NCBI GenBank assembly: GCA_015521615.1
Contig: WANW01000033.1
Location: 1-45,858 of the forward strand
Direction: 5' to 3'
Origin: Candidatus Hydrothermarchaeota archaeon
Lineage (GTDB): Archaea > Hydrothermarchaeota > Hydrothermarchaeia > Hydrothermarchaeales > BMS3B
DNA: 45,858 nt
The position numbers and the translations under genes were made by a program. Of this stretch, positions 23,299-30,924 are shown one piece after another. Under the pieces are notes generated by a model, which saw only the letters and a program-made list of their open reading frames with translations, was not told the origin of the DNA and made no database searches. Every line of letters begins with the position of its first letter. Position 1 is the first letter of the stretch.

Positions 23299-24447
23299 GT
23301 GAAGAGCTCCGGAAGTGTTGCGGAAATTCTGGTGATGCTCCTGATAATATCCCTCACCGCAGGTAATGCCTTCGCTGCTATGCCGGAGAAGGTGGCGCAG
23401 GCGGTCGCTGAAGGTGGCGTGGATGTGAATCAGGAGCCCGGTTTCCTGGGAATTCCAGGTGCGCCCAGGGTTAACTTAGCCCTCGCCTTTCTGTGGGCAA
23501 TCTTTGTAGGGTGGATATTCTCCACTGTCGGGGCCTTTGGCGGTGTAATGGCAGGCGTGGGGCATCTGACTGTATTCGGACTTGGCGACTTTGCCTCAAG
23601 CTTTAAGAACACCAACCCTGCGCTTAACAAGCTCATAACAGACAGCATACGCGTTTCCAACCAGTGGCTTGTTGGCTTCTCGGCTCTTATCTCCACGCTC
23701 AACTATTACAAAATGAGGCGCATCGTTGTACCCCTGGGGCTGGCGCTTGGCAGCGGGGCTGTAATTGGCAGTCTCGTGACGCCCATCCTCACTGCAGGCA
23801 AGGTCTCCCTGAAGTCCTACATCGGCTACTTTGGCTTATTCACCCTTCTGGTGGGCTTTGTGCTCCTATACGAGAGCACCCCAAGGGCACAGACTTCTAA
23901 AAAGAAGGCAGCAGAGGCGGCGAAGGCGTTTGAGGCGAAAGTAAGGGAGCTCAAAGAAAAGGGCAGGCTGGAGGAGATTGAGAGGGAGGGGGTGCATATG
24001 AGGGAGACCAGCTTAGCGAGGGTAAGCTTTACCTTCTTCGGGCAGGAGTTCAGCTTTAACCCCCTTCTTCCATTCTTCGGTGGCCTTGTGATCGGCTCCC
24101 TGGCTTCTCTCCTTGGTGTGGGTGGCGGCTTCCTGTATGTACCATTCCTCACCAGTGTTGTTGGCTTACCCTACTTCATTGTAGCGGGAACCTCTGCACT
24201 TACTGTGCTAATAGGCATGATAGTGAGCATCTTCAGCTACATGGCTATAAAGGGCACTCCGGTGTACTGGGGGCTCATAGGCGTGGAGCTTCTCGGTGTG
24301 GCGATAGGCTCATACATAGGCCCGAAGACCTCCAAGTACTTCCCGGAGAGGTACCTGAAGGTGCTCTTCGCCATTCTTGCATTCTATGTGGGCATAAGGT
24401 ACCTTACCAAGGGATTCCTGGGCAGGAGCCTCCTTCCTCCCTACTGA
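23299..24447 (+). CDS. TauE/SafE family sulfur-anion permease
   Basis: 382 residues with about eight transmembrane helices. The two half repeats carry FSTVGAFGGVMAGVG (about residue 74) and ASLLGVGGGFLYVP (about residue 274), the family's glycine-rich loops. Between them lies a ~70-residue charged cytoplasmic linker (SKKKAAEAAKAFEAKVRELK) that is not typical of short TauE proteins. The family exports sulfite, sulfoacetate or similar anions. GTG start with AGGAGGA upstream. Placed between a rhodanese and a small membrane protein, it forms a likely sulfur module. Confidence 0.85.
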   Translation: MKSSGSVAEILVMLLIISLTAGNAFAAMPEKVAQAVAEGGVDVNQEPGFLGIPGAPRVNLALAFLWAIFVGWIFSTVGAFGGVMAGVGHLTVFGLGDFASSFKNTNPALNKLITDSIRVSNQWLVGFSALISTLNYYKMRRIVVPLGLALGSGAVIGSLVTPILTAGKVSLKSYIGYFGLFTLLVGFVLLYESTPRAQTSKKKAAEAAKAFEAKVRELKEKGRLEEIEREGVHMRETSLARVSFTFFGQEFSFNPLLPFFGGLVIGSLASLLGVGGGFLYVPFLTSVVGLPYFIVAGTSALTVLIGMIVSIFSYMAIKGTPVYWGLIGVELLGVAIGSYIGPKTSKYFPERYLKVLFAILAFYVGIRYLTKGFLGRSLLPPY

Positions 24448-24448
24448 G

Positions 24449-25057
24449 ATGGCATCTATGAGCTTTGAAACCATATTTTCCGTTATGGATTCCCTGCTCA
24501 TGCCCCTTTTTGAACTCTCAGCAAATCAGGCTAGGGCTTATCTCATAGGTGTACTATTCCTCGCTTTTTTAGCCAATCTTACCGGAGAAGTTTTCACAGG
24601 CATTTTCTTCCAGAGGAACAGGGAAGAGATCATCAGACTTAAGGTGGAGGCAGACAAACTGGGAGTACTCGCGATGCTGGCTCTCTCCGTGGACAACCGC
24701 CAGGCATACGAAGCGTGCAACCGCAGAGCCAACGAGAACTTCGGCAGGCTCTTCTATCTTTCTATAACCATATCCGCCGCTTACCACTGGGCAGGTTTTC
24801 TGGCCCTCGGCTGGTTGCAGTCCCGCTTCATGGGCAGGATAGAGTACCAGCTTCCATTCACCCTTCCAGGTTTTCCTGCAAGTATTGGCTATGCAGGGGC
24901 ATTTATCCTTGCATATGCGCTGGTACATATGCTTTTCAGGCTCGTAAAGCCACATCTCTGGAAGATTCCAGAGGTCTCCGCAGAGGAGGTTGAAAATTTC
25001 ATACTCGGCCCAGAGGAAATTAGGGAGATGTTAGAGCGGTTAAAAAAAGCTAAATAA
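24449..25057 (+). CDS. Three- to four-helix membrane protein of unknown function
   Basis: 202 residues starting one base after the TauE stop. Hydrophobic helices are at about residues 28-52, 100-122 and 143-165. A charged helical stretch (RNREEIIRLKVEADKL) follows the first helix, and the tail is acidic and helical (EEVENFILGPEEIREMLERLKKA). The helix, cytoplasmic coiled segment, helix pair layout recalls the EMC3/DUF106 branch of the Oxa1 superfamily, but I see no diagnostic residues. Tight coupling suggests it assists the TauE permease. It overlaps the convergent cofH gene by eight bases. Confidence 0.6.
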   Translation: MASMSFETIFSVMDSLLMPLFELSANQARAYLIGVLFLAFLANLTGEVFTGIFFQRNREEIIRLKVEADKLGVLAMLALSVDNRQAYEACNRRANENFGRLFYLSITISAAYHWAGFLALGWLQSRFMGRIEYQLPFTLPGFPASIGYAGAFILAYALVHMLFRLVKPHLWKIPEVSAEEVENFILGPEEIREMLERLKKAK

Positions 25058-26168
25058 GGTTGTAAAGCGTATCTCTACGTCTTGGCTCAAATCCAGCGTC
25101 GCGGATGAGCCTTCGAATCTCTGCCTCGCTCATCATCTCATTGCTTGCGCCCGCACTTCTTGATATGTTCTCCTCCATCAGCGTACCCCCAAAGTCGTTT
25201 GCACCAAAACACAGCATTAGTTGCGCAAGCTTCCTCCCGAGCTTAACCCAGGACACCTGGATATTCCTGAAGTTATCCAGATAGAGCCGGGATATCGCAT
25301 ACACTTTAAGGTCTTCCATGCCTGTAGCCCCTGGCTTGCTCGATCCAGAGGCATAGAGCGACGTGCGATAGTGGATAAATGAGAGAGGTACAAATTCAGT
25401 AAAACCCTGTGTTGAGTCCTGAATCTCGCGTATTATCCTGAGGTGTTCTACCTTATCACTGGCGCTCTCCACGTGTCCGTAGAGCATCGTAGCGGTGGTG
25501 GGTATGCCGAGGCGATGCGCCTGGGTTATAATTTCCACCCACTCGCGAGTTGTGAGCTTCGCCGGGCAAATCTTGGCTCGAACCTCATCCACCAGGATCT
25601 CTGCCGCTGTGCCGGGCATTGAGTCTAATCCAGCCTCTTTAAGTGTTCTGAGGGTCTCCTTTATGCCAATTCCACTCTTCTGCGCAGCATAGTAAACCTC
25701 CATGGGCGAGAAGGCGTGTACATGAATCTCTGCCACGCTTTTAACAGCTTTGAGTATAGCCACGTAGTCCTCAAGCCTCGCCTCGGGATGAAGTCCCCCC
25801 TGAATGCAAACCTCGCTCGCACCTCTCGCCACAGCCTCCTTCGCACGCTCAGCCACCTGTTCAGGGGTGAGAATATAGGCATCAGGCTCAGAGCTGCGCC
25901 TGCGAAAGGCGCAGAAGGTACAGCTACCCACGCATATGTTAGTAAAGTTGATATTGCGATTCACAACGTAGGTTACGTAGCTTCCGGCACGCCTCTCCCT
26001 CAGCCTGTGTGCCACCATGCCTGCGAGAAGCACAGCATCGCGGGGGGCATTAAACAGGTAAAGAGCCTCATCCTCAGTAATCCTTTCGCCCATCAGAGCT
26101 TTTTCCAGTATCCTCAGAACCTCTTCCTCCACATTGAAAATCGAGGTAAGCGTGCTATTCTCTAGCAT
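25050..26168 (-). CDS. cofH: FO synthase subunit 2 (CofH)
   Basis: 372 residues from ATG 26168, which has GGAGG six bases upstream. Radical SAM enzyme that couples tyrosine to 5-amino-6-ribitylaminouracil on the way to the F420 chromophore FO. The cluster motif CVGSCTFCAF (CxxxCxxC) follows NRNINFTNI. Other family blocks are EVCIQGGLHPE, SMPGTAAEIL, TTATMLYGHVE and the C-terminal FGANDFGGTLMEEN. The start lies inside the end of cofG (14-base overlap), so the pair is co-translated. Confidence 0.95.
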   Translation of the reverse strand: MLENSTLTSIFNVEEEVLRILEKALMGERITEDEALYLFNAPRDAVLLAGMVAHRLRERRAGSYVTYVVNRNINFTNICVGSCTFCAFRRRSSEPDAYILTPEQVAERAKEAVARGASEVCIQGGLHPEARLEDYVAILKAVKSVAEIHVHAFSPMEVYYAAQKSGIGIKETLRTLKEAGLDSMPGTAAEILVDEVRAKICPAKLTTREWVEIITQAHRLGIPTTATMLYGHVESASDKVEHLRIIREIQDSTQGFTEFVPLSFIHYRTSLYASGSSKPGATGMEDLKVYAISRLYLDNFRNIQVSWVKLGRKLAQLMLCFGANDFGGTLMEENISRSAGASNEMMSEAEIRRLIRDAGFEPRRRDTLYNLI

Positions 26169-27279
26169 ACCCATCCTCCGTGGCGTACTGGGAGATAACC
26201 TCGCCAACCCTTTCTGAATACCACCCTTTTGCGATGTACTTCGGGTATATGGGCAGGCGCTGACTTAGCGTGAGGCCAAGCTCTCTAACGAGAAGGCGCA
26301 TCTCCTCCACCCTGGGCCAGGCATCCTCCGGGTTTATGTAATCCCTTGTCAGAGGCGAAATTCCACCCAGATCGCTTGCTCCATGCAGGAGGAATATGGC
26401 GTAGGTGCTGGGGTTGAGGTTCGGTGGTACCTGAATCGCGAGCTCTGGGAAAAGCTCACTCGAGGCACGGACCACCTTCAGCATTCTGAATAACGAGGGC
26501 TCCCGCGAATACTGCATGGGTGTGTCCTTTTTTGGCCTGAAGTTCTGTATTATAATCTCCTGGATGTGCCCATATCTATCGCTAAGTTTCTTCAGGTACA
26601 TCAGCGAGAGAGCAATTTCATCGCTGGTCTCACCTATGCCGATAAGTAAACCTGTGGTAAAGGGGATGCGAAGCTTGCCTGCGCACTCAATCATTCGCAG
26701 CCTCTCGCGGGGACGCTTGCCGGGGCTATGCTCGTGGGGCATGCCACTTTCACAGAGCCTATCACTGGCATTTTCCAGCATTAAGCCCATGCTGGCATTT
26801 ACCTCCCGCAGCGCTCGCATCTCAGCCTCATCTATTACCCCGGGGTTAGAGTGAGGGAGCAACCCGAGCTTAAGTGAAACCTCACACAGGTGATACAGGT
26901 ACTCAATAATGCTGTCGTAGCCCATCTCTGAAAGCGCCTTCTCTATCTCCGGGTAAACCTCCGGTCTCTCCCCAAAAGTAAAAAGCGCCTCCCTGCAACC
27001 CTTTGCTGCTCCAGCCTTTAGAATTCTGAGCACCTCATCCTCTCGCATAATATATGGCTTATCAGAGCGAAAGCCGCAGTAGGCGCAGGCGTTACGGCAC
27101 GCATTTGTGAGCGGAATGAAAACATTCTTTGAATAGGTCACCACTTTCGGGATTCTGGCAGGCTTAAGAGAAGCAAAGCCCATGGCGTCTGCATCCAGTA
27201 TCCTCATCACGTCCTCTGCCTGCATAGCACCGCCATCCTGCCTAGCATGGGCAACCATACTTGTACTATTATCTTTCAT
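26155..27279 (-). CDS. cofG: FO synthase subunit 1 (CofG)
   Basis: 374 residues. Second radical SAM half of FO synthase; it completes the deazaflavin ring. Cluster motif CRNACAYCGF after FIPLTNA. Further blocks are ALFTFGERPEVYPE, LPHSNPGVI, SMGLMLENASDRL, GLLIGIGETSDE and ISPLTRDYINPE. A TATA box 28 bases upstream implies a leaderless mRNA starting at ATG 27279. Presence of cofG and cofH means the organism can make F420; the later steps are not in this window. Confidence 0.95.
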   Translation of the reverse strand: MKDNSTSMVAHARQDGGAMQAEDVMRILDADAMGFASLKPARIPKVVTYSKNVFIPLTNACRNACAYCGFRSDKPYIMREDEVLRILKAGAAKGCREALFTFGERPEVYPEIEKALSEMGYDSIIEYLYHLCEVSLKLGLLPHSNPGVIDEAEMRALREVNASMGLMLENASDRLCESGMPHEHSPGKRPRERLRMIECAGKLRIPFTTGLLIGIGETSDEIALSLMYLKKLSDRYGHIQEIIIQNFRPKKDTPMQYSREPSLFRMLKVVRASSELFPELAIQVPPNLNPSTYAIFLLHGASDLGGISPLTRDYINPEDAWPRVEEMRLLVRELGLTLSQRLPIYPKYIAKGWYSERVGEVISQYATEDGYARE

Positions 27280-27301
27280 TTTTGCTCTGGTTAACTTCTG
27301 G

Positions 27302-27359
27302 AGTTTAAATTAACCTTACATCCGAAAATGTTATAAATTTTCTTGCAAAAAATTTATAA
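27302..27359. promoter_or_regulatory. Divergent TATA boxes for cofGH and tfe
   Basis: AGTTTAAATT (27302-27311, read on the minus strand as AATTTAAACT) is centred about 28 bases from the cofG ATG at 27279. TTTATAAT (27353-27360) is centred 25 bases before the tfe ATG at 27381. Both spacings predict leaderless transcripts. Confidence 0.6.
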
Positions 27360-27380
27360 TCTCTCGAAGACATATTAATT

Positions 27381-27932
27381 ATGTTTTTTCCCCGGAGGCG
27401 CAGGAGAGTGGACAACGGAAAATCTGTGCTCAGTGACCCAGAGGCCAAAAAGTTCCTTGTAGAAATTCTGGATGAAGAAGGTCTGGATGTGGTCTACTCC
27501 CTCCTTGACAGGGAAGCTACCGATGAAGAGATAGCAGAGGAAACAGGAATAAAGATAAATACTGTGCGCAGGGTGCTCTACAAGCTCTACGACTACCGCC
27601 TTGCCTCATACGTGAGAACCAAAGACTCAGAGATAGGATGGTATATATACACATGGAAGCTTGACTTAAAGAGGATATATGACCTGATAAGACTTAGAAA
27701 GCAGCGTCTGCTGGAGGAGCTTACCAGAGAACTTGAATCCATGCAGGACAAAGTCTTCTTTGCGTGCAAGAAGGACGAGAAGTATGTGCCTTTCGAGGAG
27801 GCATCAGAGCTTCAGTTCAAGTGCCCTGTCTGCGAAGGCGTGCTGGAATACGTGGACTCACAGGAAAGAATACAGCAGCTTCAGGAGGAAATAGAGAGGC
27901 TCCAGAAGGAGCTGAGTAATGGACACTACTGA
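27381..27932 (+). CDS. tfe: Transcription factor E, alpha subunit
   Basis: 183-residue homologue of TFIIE-alpha that stabilises the open promoter complex. The winged helix covers about residues 20-100 (VVYSLLDREATDEEIAEETGIKINTVRRVLYKL region). A zinc ribbon follows, FFACKKDEKY...FKCPVCEGVLEY, and then a C-terminal coiled coil (RIQQLQEEIERLQKEL). The ribbon has C129, C148 and C151, but the expected second Cys is D132, so zinc binding would be altered or lost. Overlaps the HD gene by 14 bases. Leaderless promoter. Confidence 0.9.
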   Translation: MFFPRRRRRVDNGKSVLSDPEAKKFLVEILDEEGLDVVYSLLDREATDEEIAEETGIKINTVRRVLYKLYDYRLASYVRTKDSEIGWYIYTWKLDLKRIYDLIRLRKQRLLEELTRELESMQDKVFFACKKDEKYVPFEEASELQFKCPVCEGVLEYVDSQERIQQLQEEIERLQKELSNGHY

Positions 27933-28443
27933 AGCTCTGGCTCTTCTGCGCAGGTGCCGTGTACCCGAGAATGTAATTGAACATAGCCTAGCTGTTTTTG
28001 AGCTTGCAAGTGAGCTCGCTTCCCGTGTTAAGGTGCCTCTTGATAAGGAGCTCGTAAAGGCTGGCGCCCTTCTCCACGATATAGGCAGAGCGAGGACGCA
28101 TGGTATTAGACATGCGCTGGAGGGAGCAAAGCTTGCCAGAAGCCTGGGCCTGGACGAGAGGATTGTCAGGATAATTGAGCGTCATATTGGCGCTGGCCTG
28201 GCAAAGGATGAGGCCGCTTCACTCGGTCTTCCGCCTAGGGATTATATACCTCAGACCCCAGAGGAGAAGCTTGTGGCATATGCGGACAATCTCATTCTTG
28301 GCACAAAGAGACTGAGTTTTGAGGAAAGCCTTGAGAGGTTTAAAAGAATTCTGGGTGAGGAGCACCCCTCAATAGAGAGGATGATAAAGCTCCACAGGGA
28401 GGTTAGCTCCTGGCTTGACCATCAGGGTGAGGAAAAATCTTAA
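27919..28443 (+). CDS. HD-domain phosphohydrolase
   Basis: 174 residues. The metal-binding HD pattern is VIEHSLAVFELA (H), ALLHDIGRART (HD) and, later, RHALEGAKLA, ERHIGAGL and AYADNLILG (D). This is the small archaeal HDIG-type family, predicted to hydrolyse phosphate esters, perhaps nucleotides. The start overlaps tfe by 14 bases, so co-expression is likely though a functional link is not evident. Confidence 0.85.
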   Translation: MDTTEALALLRRCRVPENVIEHSLAVFELASELASRVKVPLDKELVKAGALLHDIGRARTHGIRHALEGAKLARSLGLDERIVRIIERHIGAGLAKDEAASLGLPPRDYIPQTPEEKLVAYADNLILGTKRLSFEESLERFKRILGEEHPSIERMIKLHREVSSWLDHQGEEKS

Positions 28444-29240
28444 CCTATGTAGCTCAGCCTCTCATCCTTCGCCGCCGGTGCCTTGTACATCTCGGCAAGC
28501 TGTCTTGCATATTCTTCCATCTTTGCAAATTCCTTCTCCATAGCTTCAATCTGTTCGTCCAGTTCCTTTGTTGGAATTTCTATGCCCAGAAGCCTTGCGA
28601 GTGCCTTTACAGCAGCTTTGCTCGCCTTCGGGTCGGGATACATCCCCTGTGTCTCGGCGAGAAGACAGATACTGCGGAAGCCATTTTTCGCAGCAAGAGG
28701 TATCAGGATGCCGGCTAAGCCAGTGGCACCGAGTGTTCCCTTTGGGGCTTCTAAGAGGGGGATTTCAGCCTTTTCAAGCATGGCCTTTGCTTCACTTTCA
28801 GCAACAACGCCATATGTGCGGGGCTCTTCAATTTTTGCACCCGTGCCGTAGCCGCCCAGCGTGTATACCTCCTTGACACCCATCTCCTCACAGAAGCCTA
28901 AAATCGCATGCGCCAGGTTGTAGTAGCTTTCTGGAGAAGTGCCCTGATATATGCCGGTAAGAATAAAAATCTCATTCTTCTCGTCGTAGTATATCTCATC
29001 CTTATGCAGGTCCACAAAATTGTCATCCTCATAAACCACTCCAGGGAGCGCTACGTTGGGATACAGGAAGTCCACAGAATACAGGTCAGCTATCTTCTCT
29101 GCTCCCAGAGCGTCTATTATCTGCCTCCCTGCCATGAGTCCAACCTGACCAACGCCGAGCAATCCCTGAATGAACTTCCCGTGCTTCGCCTTGGGCTTTT
29201 TTATAAATTCGATTGTGGCTTTACCCACTGTAAACCTCAT
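28440..29240 (-). CDS. PAC2-family protein (proteasome assembly chaperone-like)
   Basis: 266 residues from ATG 29240 (MRFTVGKATIEFI). It has the PAC2 fold pattern GLLGVGQVGLMAGRQIIDAL, then VYTLGGYGTG and TGLAGILIPLAAKNG, with a C-terminal charged helical tail (EQIEAMEKEFAKMEEYARQLAEM). In eukaryotes the relatives PAC1/PAC2 assemble 20S proteasome rings; the role in archaea is not settled. The frame runs open up to 29345, but a TATA box at 29265-29272 marks the shorter start. Confidence 0.88.
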   Translation of the reverse strand: MRFTVGKATIEFIKKPKAKHGKFIQGLLGVGQVGLMAGRQIIDALGAEKIADLYSVDFLYPNVALPGVVYEDDNFVDLHKDEIYYDEKNEIFILTGIYQGTSPESYYNLAHAILGFCEEMGVKEVYTLGGYGTGAKIEEPRTYGVVAESEAKAMLEKAEIPLLEAPKGTLGATGLAGILIPLAAKNGFRSICLLAETQGMYPDPKASKAAVKALARLLGIEIPTKELDEQIEAMEKEFAKMEEYARQLAEMYKAPAAKDERLSYIG

Positions 29241-29264
29241 AGAATATGAGTTACCCGTCAGTTG

Positions 29265-29272
29265 TATATAAA
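29265..29272 (-). promoter_or_regulatory. TATA box for the PAC2 gene
   Basis: TATATAAA (TTTATATA on the minus strand) is centred about 28 bases before ATG 29240, predicting a leaderless mRNA. It lies just inside the gap after ttuA. Confidence 0.6.
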
Positions 29273-29281
29273 GGTATCCTG

Positions 29282-30175
29282 CTATGCCACAAGCCTGCAA
29301 AAGGCGCACCTCTGTGAGGTGGTGGGGAATCCGCACACCTCGCACTCTATAGCTTCGCCTCTCTCCTCAGGCGGCGCGAACATACTCCTGCGCTTCAGGA
29401 ACTCCCTGTAGAAGTAGAGCTTTGTGCCCGGGGAGCGTTCCTCTATGCGGTTCAGCGCTTCCTTCATGGTTATACTGGTCGCACCTTCTGAGTGGGGGCA
29501 CTCCAGCTCATAGACATAGTCTATACCCCTTACAACTGCATAGGTTGCGGTCTCTCGCTCAGTTAGCAGGCAGAGGGGCTTCACCTTTGGCACGAGCTTG
29601 GGATGCCAGGCTTCTAATCGTGGAGCCTGCCTGGCGAGCAACTCTGTATTCCAGCGCAGCAGATTGGCGAGGAGCACACTCGCCTCATCGTCCAGGTTGT
29701 GCCCGGTGGCGAGCACAGTGTAACCCTCCTCAAGGGCAATGCGGTTCATCTCGTGGCGCTTTACTATACCACAGACACCACACACGCTGCGGGTGCTTCG
29801 TCTTGCAAGCTTTGGAATAGTGGCTCCATACTCTTCACGCAGATCAACTACACGCAGCCTCGCGTTGCGCTGCTCTGCAAAGGCTATTGCCTTGCGCTTT
29901 GAAATTTCAGAGTAGTTCTCACGCCCTATCCCCAGGTCTATGTAAAGTCCCTCTGCGCTGTAGCCAAGCTCGAGCAGCACATCCCAGAGTGCAAGGGAAT
30001 CCTTGCCTCCGGACACAGCCACAAGCACGCGGTCGCGCTTTGAAAGCAGGCGATAGTCCTTTATTGCGCGCTTTACCGTCTTGAGAAAGCGCTCCGTAAA
30101 GTGCTCCTCGCACAGAGCCAAGCGATAGCTTCTCAGATGAATAATCGCCCGCCTAGAGCACCTGCTGCAGCGCAT
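29282..30175 (-). CDS. ttuA: tRNA 2-thiolation ATPase (TtuA/NcsA type)
   Basis: 297 residues. An N-terminal zinc finger (CSRCSRRA...LCEEHF) precedes a PP-loop domain with VAVSGGKDSLAL near residue 53. Cluster and catalytic cysteines lie in SVCGVCGIVKRHEM and ECPHSEGAT; GHNLDDEAS is conserved. A second zinc finger ends the chain (CEVCGFPTTSQRCAFC). The enzyme adenylates a tRNA uridine (U54 for TtuA, U34 for NcsA) and inserts sulfur from an ubiquitin-like carrier. The gene for such a carrier is directly upstream, with its TGA abutting this ATG. Confidence 0.92.
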   Translation of the reverse strand: MRCSRCSRRAIIHLRSYRLALCEEHFTERFLKTVKRAIKDYRLLSKRDRVLVAVSGGKDSLALWDVLLELGYSAEGLYIDLGIGRENYSEISKRKAIAFAEQRNARLRVVDLREEYGATIPKLARRSTRSVCGVCGIVKRHEMNRIALEEGYTVLATGHNLDDEASVLLANLLRWNTELLARQAPRLEAWHPKLVPKVKPLCLLTERETATYAVVRGIDYVYELECPHSEGATSITMKEALNRIEERSPGTKLYFYREFLKRRSMFAPPEERGEAIECEVCGFPTTSQRCAFCRLVA

Positions 30176-30370
30176 TCAACCACCTGAAATAGCGGAGATT
30201 ATCTCCAGTACTTCTCCCTCGCGTAGCCGGTAGTCCTCAGTGACAAGTCTATCACCCACCTTTGCAATCACACCTTCAAGACTCAGGCCAAGCATTCGAA
30301 TCGCTTTTTTAACACTCGTACCAGCCTCTACGCTGAGTTCTCTGCCTCTGTATCTCACCGTCGCCGCCAT
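30176..30370 (-). CDS. Ubiquitin-like sulfur carrier (MoaD/ThiS/SAMP type)
   Basis: 64 residues from ATG 30370. Beta-grasp sequence ATVRYRGRELSVEAGTSVKKAI ending in ISAISGG. The exposed C-terminal Gly-Gly is where an E1-like enzyme would add a thiocarboxylate. Directly upstream of ttuA, so it most likely donates sulfur for tRNA thiolation, as TtuB or SAMP2 do. An earlier in-frame ATG (30385) adds MILFP, but a likely TATA-like element around 30396-30405 favours the shorter start. Confidence 0.88.
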   Translation of the reverse strand: MAATVRYRGRELSVEAGTSVKKAIRMLGLSLEGVIAKVGDRLVTEDYRLREGEVLEIISAISGG

Positions 30371-30385
30371 AGGGAAGAGTATCAT

Positions 30386-30574
30386 GAAGAACCGGTAAAA
30401 ATTTTTGGGTGATGCGAAGCGAAAAGTTTTTGTTATGCCTTTCTAATATTAGTTAATTAAGTTAGTTCACCCATGGTTACTCAGAATCAGCAGAAAAAAT
30501 TACGGCACAGCAGAGATAATCGCCGATATTGCTTTTCACACTATTAAAATAAAGGCAGGTGAGAGAGATGGGTG
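30386..30574 (+). promoter_or_regulatory. Intergenic region with speD promoter
   Basis: About 190 bases without a convincing gene. TATTAAAAT at 30543-30551 is centred about 27 bases before the speD start, fitting a near-leaderless promoter. Farther upstream, TTCTAATATTAGTTAATTAAG (starting 30441) contains the palindromes CTAATATTAG and TTAATTAA and could be a regulator site or the TATA-like start for a longer leader. Confidence 0.45.
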
Positions 30575-30922
30575 ATGAAGATGACAGTCATAGGGAAGCA
30601 TATTATAGCGGAACTCTACGGCGTGAAAAAGGAGCTGATTTCATATGAGGACAAGGTGAGGGAGATTACAGAGCGCGTCGTAGAGGAGGCAGGGCTTACA
30701 AAAATAGGCTCAGTGTATAAGCAGTTCAAGCCCTACGGAGTTACCGGTGTGGTCCTGATTTCAGAGTCACATGTTTCGCTGCACACCTGGCCCGAGTATG
30801 AGACTGTCAACCTCGACATCTTCACCTGCGGCGACCCGAACAAGACAGAGAAGGCCTTCAAGCTATTCCTGGAGCAGTTTAAGCCCAAGTCATACAAGCA
30901 CTACGTTCTTACAAGGGGATAG
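30575..30922 (+). CDS. speD: S-adenosylmethionine decarboxylase proenzyme
   Basis: 115 residues from ATG 30575. Pyruvoyl enzyme that makes decarboxylated SAM, the aminopropyl donor for polyamines. The self-cleavage site is ISESHVSLHTWPE, where the chain breaks between E64 and S65, and S65 becomes the pyruvoyl group. His (H70) and the Cys of FTCGDP are the usual processing and catalytic residues. ATG 30581 is an alternative start. Immediately precedes bpsA, which uses its product. Confidence 0.95.
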   Translation: MKMTVIGKHIIAELYGVKKELISYEDKVREITERVVEEAGLTKIGSVYKQFKPYGVTGVVLISESHVSLHTWPEYETVNLDIFTCGDPNKTEKAFKLFLEQFKPKSYKHYVLTRG

Positions 30923-30924
30923 CC

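Noticed and set aside
30441-30462. Palindromes CTAATATTAG and TTAATTAA upstream of speD as a regulator site.
   Set aside because: Short AT-only palindromes are common in such a region; no second copy was seen near a related gene.
30473-30547. 24-codon ORF (MVTQNQQKKLRHSRDNRRYC...) upstream of speD.
   Set aside because: No ribosome site, ends within the speD TATA element, and composition is not gene-like.
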